A stretch of DNA of 8,788 nt from OPU3-GD-OMZ sp964515235 (lineage in GTDB: Bacteria; Pseudomonadota; Gammaproteobacteria; Methylococcales; Methylomonadaceae): the NCBI GenBank assembly GCA_964515235.1, contig CAZEVO010000054.1:1-8788 (forward strand). The letters are read 5' to 3'. Below, piece by piece: positions 1 through 7,179 of the stretch (positions are counted from its first letter, which is position 1; every line of letters begins with the position of its first letter). The position numbers were made by a program, and so were the translations under genes. The notes beneath the pieces are model-generated. The model searched no databases, was not told where the DNA came from, and worked only from the letters and a program-made list of their open reading frames with translations.

Positions 1-80
1 AAACGAAGTCCTAGAATTTAACTGACCATGTGAGCTGATCACGCAAAGGTCTCAGATAATATCAAATAATTCATCTTCAC

Positions 81-94
81 TTGATTTGGATCAA
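81..94 (+). promoter_or_regulatory. FNR/ANR/DNR-type binding site
   Basis: The sequence TTGATTTGGATCAA matches the FNR consensus TTGAT-N4-ATCAA at all ten defined positions. FNR-family regulators (FNR, ANR, DNR) activate anaerobic respiration genes, and nar operons are classic targets. The site lies about 240 bases before the first gene of a nar-type operon, so activation of this operon under low oxygen is the natural reading. The sequence cannot say whether an oxygen-sensing FNR or an NO-sensing DNR uses it, since their boxes are nearly the same. The site is symmetric and could also serve a divergent gene to the left of the window. Confidence 0.85.
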
Positions 95-118
95 TGCTAG
101 GTTTTTTCTACTTGGCAA

Positions 119-124
119 GATGAT
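119..124 (+). promoter_or_regulatory. Candidate -10 element of an FNR-dependent promoter
   Basis: GATGAT agrees with TATAAT at four of six positions. It lies where a class II FNR promoter would have its -10 element, with the FNR box centred near -41.5 to -43.5, giving a predicted start near 129-131. The match is weak and other hexamers nearby (such as CAAGAT at 116-121) are possible. The call rests mainly on spacing from the FNR box. Confidence 0.3.
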
Positions 125-240
125 CATTGTTTGAATTAACTGTTGGTGGTTTTTATTTAATCAGTCCTATAGCTTTCATTTTAGGCGCTGAATATATGGG
201 GTTTACAAAGAGCCCAGCAATCAACGCGAATAGAGTCTTA

Positions 241-267
241 ATTAAAAACCATATCTAGTTTTTTAAT
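241..267 (+). repeat. Weak AT-rich inverted repeat in the leader
   Basis: ATTAAAAAC (241-249) can pair with GTTTTTTAAT (258-267) if one T is bulged, leaving an 8-base loop. The stem is almost all A-U, so it would be unstable, and in such AT-rich sequence it could arise by chance. It lies in the presumed 5' leader of the operon. Confidence 0.2.
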
Positions 268-326
268 ATTATTTTGGAAGTGTTTTTTAAGGCAATTTAT
301 TGATGCCTGTACTTCATTTACAATGC

Positions 327-330
327 GAGG
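327..330 (+). promoter_or_regulatory. Shine-Dalgarno site for the cytochrome gene
   Basis: GAGG ends six bases before the GTG at 337. This supports the GTG as start over the in-frame ATG at 364. From the GTG the protein also has a more complete signal peptide. Confidence 0.6.
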
Positions 331-336
331 TATACA

Positions 337-1206
337 GTGAAAAATGCGGTTGAAAAAACCTTCATGCGTTCTGCGATTCTTTTTTGGGGTCTGTTTTGTG
401 TTCCCTTGTTTGCTAGCGCACAACAGTATGAGGGTGAAAAGCTTTTCAAGCAAAGTTGCGCGGCCTGCCACACAATTAATCAGGGGAGACTGACCGGTCC
501 TGATTTGGTCAATATCCAAAACAGACGTTCTCAAAAATGGATTTCTGGTTTTATTAAATCCTCTCAGTCACTCATCAAAAGAGGTGACTCTGATGCGGTT
601 GATGTATTCAAAAAATTCAACAAAATGGTGATGCCAGATAACGACTTCACCGATTCTCAGATTGTCAATGTCATCCAGTATATCGCGGCAAACAGTTCCG
701 AGCAGATGGCGAAAACCGGAAAGCCCCTGTTCGACCAACCTATTTCCGAAGATAGTATCCGTTCCGGACAAATGCTCTTTAACGGGAGAAAACGCTTCAC
801 CAATGGCGGAGCTAGTTGTATCAGCTGTCACAATATTGATCGCCCGGATGTGGTCGCGGGCGGTTCACTGGCAAAGGAATTGACAAATGTCTACTCCAGA
901 ATGGGGGCGGCGGGTGTAAAGGCAATTATCGATAATGCGCCTTTCCCAACGATGGCAAAAGCGTACGATGGCAGGTCGCTGTCTGATCATGAGATCATTG
1001 ATTTGGCTGCCTTCTTGCAATCGGTCGACGGTGGCTCTAGAAACGGACCGTTCTACGGGGCAAGGCTATTTTTCTCTGGACTTGGTGGAGCAATTGTTCT
1101 TTTTGCTCTTTTCGCTATAGTGCGGACTCGCAGCAAAAAGAACAGTGTCAATCACGAGATTTACGAACGCCAGGTCAAGACAACCTGGGAAGATAATAAT
1201 GAATAA
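337..1206 (+). CDS. Membrane-anchored diheme c-type cytochrome (NarC-like)
   Basis: This protein likely carries electrons on the periplasmic side of the membrane for the nitrate reductase-type complex encoded next to it. A signal peptide is visible (residues 1-28: charged start, hydrophobic core, ASA|QQ cleavage-like site). Two cytochrome c domains follow, with heme motifs CAACH (41-45) and CISCH (161-165). Likely axial methionines are M99 (in a VMP context) and M206 (in FPTM). Near the C-terminus, residues 244-262 form one membrane helix, followed by a basic stop (RTRSKK) and a cytoplasmic tail of about 25 residues. The start is GTG, supported by GAGG six bases upstream; an in-frame ATG at codon 10 is the alternative. 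It is 20 bases from narG. A diheme cytochrome in first place is known from Thermus nar (narC) and a cytochrome c gene precedes Nitrobacter nxrA. I call it NarC-like by position and domains; orthology is not shown. Confidence 0.9.
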   Translation: MKNAVEKTFMRSAILFWGLFCVPLFASAQQYEGEKLFKQSCAACHTINQGRLTGPDLVNIQNRRSQKWISGFIKSSQSLIKRGDSDAVDVFKKFNKMVMPDNDFTDSQIVNVIQYIAANSSEQMAKTGKPLFDQPISEDSIRSGQMLFNGRKRFTNGGASCISCHNIDRPDVVAGGSLAKELTNVYSRMGAAGVKAIIDNAPFPTMAKAYDGRSLSDHEIIDLAAFLQSVDGGSRNGPFYGARLFFSGLGGAIVLFALFAIVRTRSKKNSVNHEIYERQVKTTWEDNNE

Positions 1207-1226
1207 GAACCGATTGGGTAAATAAC

Positions 1227-4200
1227 ATGAGCTGGATAGAAGATATCATTTCGCCACAGACGCGGCAGTGGGAAGAGTTTTATCGTAATCGCTTTCAGCA
1301 TGATAAAATCGTCAGAAGTACGCACGGTGTTAACTGCACTGGTGGTTGTTCCTGGCAGATTCATGTTAAAGATGGCATTGTAGTCTGGGAAACGCAGCAA
1401 TTGGATTATCCTCTGCTCGAAAGTTCTCTGCCACCCTATGAGCCGCGAGGCTGTCAACGTGGCATTTCGTTTTCCTGGTATCTATACAGCCCTTTACGTA
1501 TCAAATACCCACTTATCCGTGGTGCTCTGATTGATGCCTACAGGGCCGAGAAAGAAAAAACCGGGGATGCAGTTCTGGCCTGGGAGAACCTGCAAGCTGA
1601 CACCGAGGCTCGCACGCGTTACCAGAAAGCCCGTGGTAAGGGCGGGTTCAGACGTGTTCATTGGGATGAAGCACTTGAACTCATGGCTGCTGCCAATATT
1701 TATACAGCTAAGAAACATGGGCCGGATCGCGTCATCGGATTTTCACCCATCCCAGCTATGTCGATGTTGAGCTATGCTGCTGGTTCTCGTTTTTTGCAAT
1801 TGTTCGGGGGTGTCAACCTGAGTTTCTACGACTGGTATTGTGATTTACCCAACGCATCGCCCGAAATTTGGGGTGAACAGACGGATGTCTGCGAAAGTGC
1901 GGATTGGTTCAACTCAAAATTCATTGCGGTCATGGGTGCGAATCTAAATATGACCCGAACTCCCGACGCACACTTCTTCGCCGAGGCGCGACATAATGGT
2001 ACTAAAGCCATAGTTTTCGCGCCGGATTTTAACCAGGTTGCTAAGTTTTCTGATCAATGGGTACCTCTACACGCTGGAAGTGATGGTGCTTACTGGATGG
2101 CGGTTACTCATGTCATCCTCAAAGAGTTTCATCATAAACAGCAAAACCAATATTTCATCGATTACGCTAAACAGTATACCGACAGTCCCTATTTAGTCGA
2201 ATTGGAGAAAGTGGGTGACCACTTCAAGCCAGGCAGACTACTGCGTGCAAACCGTATTGAAAAATATAAGGGCGTTGAAAATGGCGACTGGAAATTCCTG
2301 AATATTGATGAAAAAACGGGCAATCCGGTCATGCCCAAAGGCAGCGTGGGGCATCGTTGGGATAAAAATCAAGGAAAATGGAACATGAAGGCCGAGGATG
2401 GCACTGACGATACACCCTACGACCCAGCTCTCACTTTCCTGAACAAGAATGATGAAACAATGCAGGTCGAATTCGCTGAATTTGGTCTTGATAAGCTACG
2501 ATTGAGGGGAGTGCCGGTACGATACATCGATACCACTGATGGTGAAGCAAAGAAGTCCAAGAAAGTTGTAGTGACTACCGTATATGATTTAATCATGGCG
2601 CAGTACGGTGTTGACCGCGGTTTGCCGGGTGAATATCCATCGAACTATACAGACAAAGATTCAGCCTATACACCGGCATGGCAGGAGATTTTTACGGGTG
2701 TCGATTCCAAAACGGTCATACAGTTTGCCCGCGAATGGGCCAATACCGCCAGTGTGACCCAAGGCAAGTGCATGATCATTATCGGCGCAGGTTGTAATCA
2801 CTGGTATCACAACAATCTAATTTACCGTGCTGGAATCATGGCATTGATGCTGACCGGTTGTGTGGGCAGAAATGGTGGCGGCCTCAACCACTATGTAGGG
2901 CAGGAGAAACTTGCGCCGATGGACTCGTGGGCGACGATCGCCTTTGCTAAAGATTGGCACGGCCCGGTCAGGCTCCAGCAGGCGCCGATCTGGCACTATA
3001 TGAACACCTGTCAGTATCGATATGATGGCCATTTCGGCAAGTACAACAAAAGCCCCGATAATGAGTGGACCCGAGGGCACCATGCAGACTTGATCTACAA
3101 ATCGGTGCGAATGGGTTGGATGCCATTCTACCCACAATTTGACCAAAATACGTTTGAACTTTGCAAGGAGGCGGTCGCCAACGGGGCGACCAACGATAAT
3201 GAGATTAAGGCCTTCGTGGTCGAGAAATTAAAATCAAAACAGCTTGGTTATGCCGTCGGCGATCCCGACGGAGAAACGAACTTCCCCCGAGTCTGGTATA
3301 TCTGGCGCGGAAACGCCATTATGGGGAGTATGAAAGGTCACGAGTATCTATTGAAACACTATCTTGGTACTCACAGTAACGCCATCGGCATCGACCAAAA
3401 CGAGGAGAAGACCGAAGAGGTCAAATGGCACGAGATCGCCCCGACGGGAAAAATGGATCTGGTCGTCGACCTGAACTTTCGCATGGACTCTTCCGCGCTC
3501 TACTCCGACATCGTACTGCCAGCCGCCTCTTGGTACGAAAAAGCTGATCTCAACAGCACTGATATGCATTCCTTTATTCATCCGCTTTCGGCAGCGATTG
3601 CTCCTGTATGGGAGTCAAAAACGGATTGGGATATCTTCAAGGAGATTGCCCGTAAAACCAGTGAGATCGCGCAAAAACATCTGCCCGAACCCCAAAAAGA
3701 TATCATTGCTGCACCGCTTGCTCACGACACAGCGTCCGAAGTAACACAGCCGACGGTCAAAGATTGGTTTCAAGGTGAGTGTGAACCGATACCCGGCAAG
3801 ACCATGCATGATCTGGTTGTGGTCGAGCGTGATTACACAAAGTTATACGATAAGTACATCACCTTGGGCGACAAGATTAAAAGCACCGGACTCGGTGCCC
3901 ACGGTAACAGCTATCAATGCGCGGACATCTATGAGGAGATGGTTAAATCGGCTCATTTCCCCGTGGAGAAACAAAACGGTAGTATTTATCCTTCGCTTAA
4001 AGAAGACTATATGGCAGCAAATGCAGTGCTGCATCTTTCATCGTTGACAAACGGTGAATTGACCGTGCGTGCCTATGAAGGTGCTGAAAAACGTACCGGT
4101 CTGGAACTGACAGACTTGGCGGAAGGCAGTAAAGATGTCAGGATGACTTATGCGGAGTTACAGGCGCAGCCCCGGAGATACAATACCTCACCTCTGTGGT

Positions 4201-4862
4201 CCGGCCTGATGACTAACGGTCGAGCCTACTCAGCCTTCACATATAACGTCGAGCGTCTGGTGCCTTGGCGTACCCTGACTGGTCGCCAGCATTTTTATCT
4301 GGATCATGAAATTTATCTCGCCTTTGGGGAGAACCTTCCTACCTACAAACCCTCACCAAAACCTGAGTTTTATGGTGACCTGAGGGAGACGCTTAAGAAT
4401 GAAGAAGCAAAGATTCTCAATTGTTTAACACCTCACGGCAAATGGCATATCCATTCGACTTTTGGTGATAATTTGAGGATGCTTACTTTGTCACGTGGAT
4501 GTGAACCTTGCTGGATGAGCGAAACCGATGCCGAGGAATTGGGAATCAAAGACAACGACTGGGTAGAAGTCTACAATGATCACGGTGTTTACTGTACCCG
4601 CGCCGTCGTCAGTACACGTATACCAAAAGGGGTCTGCATCGTTTATCACGTGCCGGAGAGAACCGTTGGCATACCAAAATCCCAAGTCAGAGGAAACAAG
4701 CGGGCTGGAGGACACAATAGTTTTACTCGAATTCATTTGAAGCCAAATCTGCTTGCCGGCGGTTATGGGCAATTTACCTACCATTTCAACTACTGGGGGC
4801 CGACGGCGCCAAATCGTGATACACACGTAGTGGTCAAGAAAATGGATAAAGTAATCTTTTAA
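1227..4862 (+). CDS. narG: Respiratory nitrate reductase alpha subunit, NarG/NxrA type
   Basis: Catalytic subunit that reduces nitrate to nitrite, or in the related NXR enzymes oxidises nitrite, at a Mo-bis-MGD cofactor. The FS0 cluster ligands are H33, C37, C41 and C76, the His-plus-three-Cys set of NarG. The YCDLP motif holds the probable Mo-ligating Asp (D206). Other family blocks are FSPIPAMS, GAGCNHWYH (520-528), YSDIVLPAASWYEK (from 759) and the C-terminal cofactor-binding domain from about 1085. There is no twin-arginine signal, so the active site should face the cytoplasm. At 1211 residues it is slightly shorter than E. coli NarG (about 1247). The Shine-Dalgarno match is weak (GGGT, 1216-1219). 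It lies 20 bases after the cytochrome gene and 20 before narH. An unusual CEPC pair (C1092, C1095) replaces the GPV region of E. coli NarG. Family membership is certain; the physiological direction is not. Confidence 0.97.
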   Translation: MSWIEDIISPQTRQWEEFYRNRFQHDKIVRSTHGVNCTGGCSWQIHVKDGIVVWETQQLDYPLLESSLPPYEPRGCQRGISFSWYLYSPLRIKYPLIRGALIDAYRAEKEKTGDAVLAWENLQADTEARTRYQKARGKGGFRRVHWDEALELMAAANIYTAKKHGPDRVIGFSPIPAMSMLSYAAGSRFLQLFGGVNLSFYDWYCDLPNASPEIWGEQTDVCESADWFNSKFIAVMGANLNMTRTPDAHFFAEARHNGTKAIVFAPDFNQVAKFSDQWVPLHAGSDGAYWMAVTHVILKEFHHKQQNQYFIDYAKQYTDSPYLVELEKVGDHFKPGRLLRANRIEKYKGVENGDWKFLNIDEKTGNPVMPKGSVGHRWDKNQGKWNMKAEDGTDDTPYDPALTFLNKNDETMQVEFAEFGLDKLRLRGVPVRYIDTTDGEAKKSKKVVVTTVYDLIMAQYGVDRGLPGEYPSNYTDKDSAYTPAWQEIFTGVDSKTVIQFAREWANTASVTQGKCMIIIGAGCNHWYHNNLIYRAGIMALMLTGCVGRNGGGLNHYVGQEKLAPMDSWATIAFAKDWHGPVRLQQAPIWHYMNTCQYRYDGHFGKYNKSPDNEWTRGHHADLIYKSVRMGWMPFYPQFDQNTFELCKEAVANGATNDNEIKAFVVEKLKSKQLGYAVGDPDGETNFPRVWYIWRGNAIMGSMKGHEYLLKHYLGTHSNAIGIDQNEEKTEEVKWHEIAPTGKMDLVVDLNFRMDSSALYSDIVLPAASWYEKADLNSTDMHSFIHPLSAAIAPVWESKTDWDIFKEIARKTSEIAQKHLPEPQKDIIAAPLAHDTASEVTQPTVKDWFQGECEPIPGKTMHDLVVVERDYTKLYDKYITLGDKIKSTGLGAHGNSYQCADIYEEMVKSAHFPVEKQNGSIYPSLKEDYMAANAVLHLSSLTNGELTVRAYEGAEKRTGLELTDLAEGSKDVRMTYAELQAQPRRYNTSPLWSGLMTNGRAYSAFTYNVERLVPWRTLTGRQHFYLDHEIYLAFGENLPTYKPSPKPEFYGDLRETLKNEEAKILNCLTPHGKWHIHSTFGDNLRMLTLSRGCEPCWMSETDAEELGIKDNDWVEVYNDHGVYCTRAVVSTRIPKGVCIVYHVPERTVGIPKSQVRGNKRAGGHNSFTRIHLKPNLLAGGYGQFTYHFNYWGPTAPNRDTHVVVKKMDKVIF

Positions 4863-4882
4863 ACATACGCGGAAAGAAACTT

Positions 4883-6442
4883 ATGGATGTCAGAGCTCAA
4901 ATATCAATGGTGTTTCATCTGGACAAGTGTATTGGTTGCCATACTTGTTCCGTCGCCTGCAAAAATATCTGGACCGACCGGAAGGGTGCAGAGTATATGT
5001 GGTGGAACAATGTCGAGACAAAACCCGGCACCGGTTATCCCGGAAAATGGGAAGATCAGGAAATTTATAAAGGCGGTTGGAAAAAAAGTAGTCGTGGCAA
5101 AATTTCCCTGAAAGGTGCCGGTAAGCTGCGTGGACTACTGAATATTTTTCACAATCCTCATCTGCCTGTTATTGACGATTATTATGAGCCGTTCACCTAC
5201 AAATACCTCGATTTAATTGAGGGGCCGGCAGGGGAAGACCAGCACACAGCGCGGCCGGTATCGCTCATTACCGGCAAGCCAATCGACATTAAAATGGGAC
5301 CCAACTGGGACGATGATCTTAGCGGTACGCCGGATTATGCTCGTAACGATCCTAATTTGCAGGAACTTTCTCCGGCCGAGCAGGAAGCAATGTTCCAACT
5401 GGAACGGATGGCTTTCTTTTATCTACCCAGAATTTGTAATCATTGTCTTAATCCTGCCTGCGTAGCTTCCTGTCCATCGGGTGCTATCTACAAGCGGGGC
5501 GAGGATGGCGTGGTTCTCATCAATCAGGAAGTCTGTCGAGCGTGGAGAATGTGCGTCACGGCATGTCCCTACAAAAAGTCGTATTACAATTGGGAAACAG
5601 GGAAATCGGAGAAGTGCATATTATGCTACCCTAGACTGGAAGCGGGTCTTGCACCAGCCTGTATGCACTCATGTGTAGGTCGTATCCGTTATCTGGGCGT
5701 GTTATTGTACGATGCTGATAAGATAGAGAGCGCAGCAACAGAACATAACAACGATAGCAGTGCGATTGATCTGCAAATGAATATGCTCCTTGACCCATTT
5801 GATCCTGAGGTCATCCAGTCAGCCAAAGAAAATGGTGTAGCTGATTCGACGATAAAAGCGGCTCAGTCTTCACCCACTTATAAGTTTGTCAAGGAATGGG
5901 GCTTGGCTGTACCGTTACACCCTGAATTCCGTACTCTTCCTATGCTGTTTTATGTGCCGCCTCTTTTGCCGGTCATGGCCTCTCTTAGTGAAGTCAACAA
6001 CACCAAGCAAGAGAAAAAACTTGATTCTATCGCCAAGAGCTGGAATGACAACTGGCTTTATGATTCCAGCACCGAGGAGCTGTGGGGGACAATTGAGCAA
6101 GCACGATTCCCTTTAAAATATATGGCTAATATGTTTACGGCAGGGGATGAAGAAAAGATAAAAGAGATACTTAAGAAACTGATGGCGGTGAGAATACATC
6201 GCCGCAGTGTGACTGTTGGAGATATTCTCGAAGAGCGAGCGCAAGCGACATTAAAGGATGTCGGTTTGACGCCGGAAATGGCCGATGACATATTCAGCCT
6301 GACAGCCTTGGCTAAATTCGATGATCGTTTCGTGATCCCTGCCGCCCATCGCGAACAGGCCATGGAAATGATGGATTTTGTCGGGACAACCAAAGGAGCA
6401 ACAGGGTTTGGAATTAAACAGGATCTCAAACGGAGCTTGTGA
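4883..6442 (+). CDS. narH: Respiratory nitrate reductase beta subunit, iron-sulfur protein
   Basis: Electron-transfer subunit linking the hemes of NarI to the FS0 cluster of NarG. Four cysteine groups are visible: C16/C19/C22/C26, C185/C188/C193/C197, C218/W221/C224/C228 and C245/C248/C260/C264. Trp221 in place of the second Cys of group three is the hallmark of the NarH 3Fe-4S cluster, so three 4Fe-4S and one 3Fe-4S cluster are expected. Blocks such as NNVETKPG, DDYYEPF, CVGRIRYLGVLLYDAD and PLHPEFRTLP are typical. The length (519) is close to E. coli NarH (512). The C-terminus ends in a short basic tail and lacks the GCHGS stretch I recall from the E. coli protein. A good Shine-Dalgarno (GGAAAG, 4871-4876) fixes the ATG at 4883. 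The NxrB subunits of Nitrobacter belong to the same family and cannot be excluded. Confidence 0.97.
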   Translation: MDVRAQISMVFHLDKCIGCHTCSVACKNIWTDRKGAEYMWWNNVETKPGTGYPGKWEDQEIYKGGWKKSSRGKISLKGAGKLRGLLNIFHNPHLPVIDDYYEPFTYKYLDLIEGPAGEDQHTARPVSLITGKPIDIKMGPNWDDDLSGTPDYARNDPNLQELSPAEQEAMFQLERMAFFYLPRICNHCLNPACVASCPSGAIYKRGEDGVVLINQEVCRAWRMCVTACPYKKSYYNWETGKSEKCILCYPRLEAGLAPACMHSCVGRIRYLGVLLYDADKIESAATEHNNDSSAIDLQMNMLLDPFDPEVIQSAKENGVADSTIKAAQSSPTYKFVKEWGLAVPLHPEFRTLPMLFYVPPLLPVMASLSEVNNTKQEKKLDSIAKSWNDNWLYDSSTEELWGTIEQARFPLKYMANMFTAGDEEKIKEILKKLMAVRIHRRSVTVGDILEERAQATLKDVGLTPEMADDIFSLTALAKFDDRFVIPAAHREQAMEMMDFVGTTKGATGFGIKQDLKRSL

Positions 6443-6462
6443 TTAGTAATGTCATTAACAAT

Positions 6463-6469
6463 AGAAGAG
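6463..6469 (+). promoter_or_regulatory. Shine-Dalgarno site that sets the narJ start
   Basis: AGAAGAG ends eight bases before the ATG at 6478. This favours that ATG over an in-frame GTG at 6439, which overlaps the narH stop codon and would add 13 residues unlike the family. Confidence 0.65.
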
Positions 6470-6477
6470 ATTTGAAC

Positions 6478-7179
6478 ATGAGCGATTCATATGAACATTA
6501 TCTGCAACTTGCAGGTTTATTCACCTACCCGGATGCCAACTTTGTTGGAAACGTACTTGCGACCCAGACACTTCTAGATAATAATTGTGCCCAAGCGGCT
6601 GAGCAATTAAGTCCATTTTCCCAATTAGCCGAACAAACTTCGTTGGTGGATCTAGAAGAATTGTATACACGCTCATTTGACGTTCAAGCGGTTACCACTC
6701 TTGATCTTGGTTATGTATTATTCGGTGATGATTATAAGCGTGGTGAATTGTTAGTGAAATTGAATGCCGAACACAACGAGGTTGGCGTTGATTGTGGTAC
6801 TGAATTATCTGATCACCTGACGAATATATTAAAACTACTCAATGCGATGCAGAAGCCCGAATTGCGAGAGGAATTGGTGGTTAAAATCATTGCTCCGGCG
6901 CTACAGAAAATAATCAACGAATTCGATCCCGACAAGGTCGAAATGAAAGCTAAAGTTTATAAGAAAAACCACAAAACCCTGATAGATCGATCAGAGCAGT
7001 ATGGGACAATTTATCAAAAACCGCTTCGGGCTTTATTCACCGTAATGGAAAGAGATTTTGACATTAATGTGGATGAAAAGCCTGTTGTCACAGAACAGCA
7101 GAGATGTTTTTTGAATTCTATCGGAACTGAAATGACGCTGGATTGTAACCAAGGGGGATGCCATGGATCTACTAAATAA
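6478..7179 (+). CDS. narJ: Nitrate reductase assembly chaperone NarJ
   Basis: Cytoplasmic chaperone of the NarJ/TorD/DmsD family. It binds immature NarG, helps insert the molybdenum cofactor and FS0, and holds back membrane docking until the enzyme is complete; it is not part of the final complex. From the ATG at 6478 it has 233 residues, close to E. coli NarJ (236). An early LAGLFTYPD stretch and the central block from ELYTRSFD to LSDHLTNILKLL are typical. A GTG start at 6439 would overlap the narH stop and extend the protein by 13 residues; the Shine-Dalgarno favours the ATG. The end is unusual: a Cys/His-rich tail, CNQGGCHGSTK (residues 223-233). Its Gly-Gly codons also form the ribosome-binding site of narI, which starts inside this gene (17-base overlap), so the two are probably translationally coupled. 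Confidence 0.93.
   Translation: MSDSYEHYLQLAGLFTYPDANFVGNVLATQTLLDNNCAQAAEQLSPFSQLAEQTSLVDLEELYTRSFDVQAVTTLDLGYVLFGDDYKRGELLVKLNAEHNEVGVDCGTELSDHLTNILKLLNAMQKPELREELVVKIIAPALQKIINEFDPDKVEMKAKVYKKNHKTLIDRSEQYGTIYQKPLRALFTVMERDFDINVDEKPVVTEQQRCFLNSIGTEMTLDCNQGGCHGSTK
7152..7157 (+). promoter_or_regulatory. Strong Shine-Dalgarno for narI inside narJ
   Basis: AGGGGG lies five bases before the narI ATG at 7163 and within the last codons of narJ (encoding Gln-Gly-Gly). It is one of the strongest purine runs before any gene here. It supports the start at 7163 and coupling of narI translation to narJ. Confidence 0.75.

Larger units (their letters stand above)
1..336. other. AT-rich leader/promoter region, no gene seen
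   Basis: No reading frame here looks like a protein gene. The stretch is clearly richer in A+T than the genes that follow and contains long T and A runs. It holds a perfect FNR-type box (81-94), a weak candidate -10 element (119-124), a weak AT-rich inverted repeat (241-267) and the ribosome-binding site of the cytochrome gene (327-330). If transcription starts about 40 bases after the centre of the FNR box, the mRNA has an untranslated leader of about 200 nt. That is long enough for post-transcriptional control, but I see no known riboswitch in it. Confidence 0.7.

Noticed and set aside
309..315. Possible NarL heptamer (TACTTCA) in the leader
   Set aside because: It fits the loose TACYYMT consensus at six of seven positions only, stands alone, and lies next to the start codon; such matches are common by chance.
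238..534. Open frame on the minus strand across the leader and the start of the cytochrome gene
   Set aside because: It overlaps the signal peptide and first heme motif of a clear gene, has no family resemblance and no good ribosome-binding site.
1227..1300. Possible Tat signal at the start of NarG for a periplasmic enzyme
   Set aside because: No twin-arginine motif or hydrophobic stretch precedes the conserved FS0 region, so the cytoplasm-facing type is the better call.
2817..3146. Minus-strand open frame of about 109 codons inside narG
   Set aside because: It lies wholly within a conserved part of narG and reads as a shadow of that gene's codon pattern.
5534..5566. Trp221 in the third cysteine group of NarH as a lost ligand
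   Set aside because: A Trp at this place is normal for NarH and marks the 3Fe-4S cluster; it is not a defect.
6058..6429. Minus-strand open frame of about 123 codons inside narH
   Set aside because: It is fully inside the conserved C-terminal part of narH, with composition typical of an antisense shadow.
6439..6477. Alternative GTG start of narJ overlapping the narH stop
   Set aside because: The overlap is attractive for coupling, but AGAAGAG before the ATG at 6478 and the family length both favour the later start.
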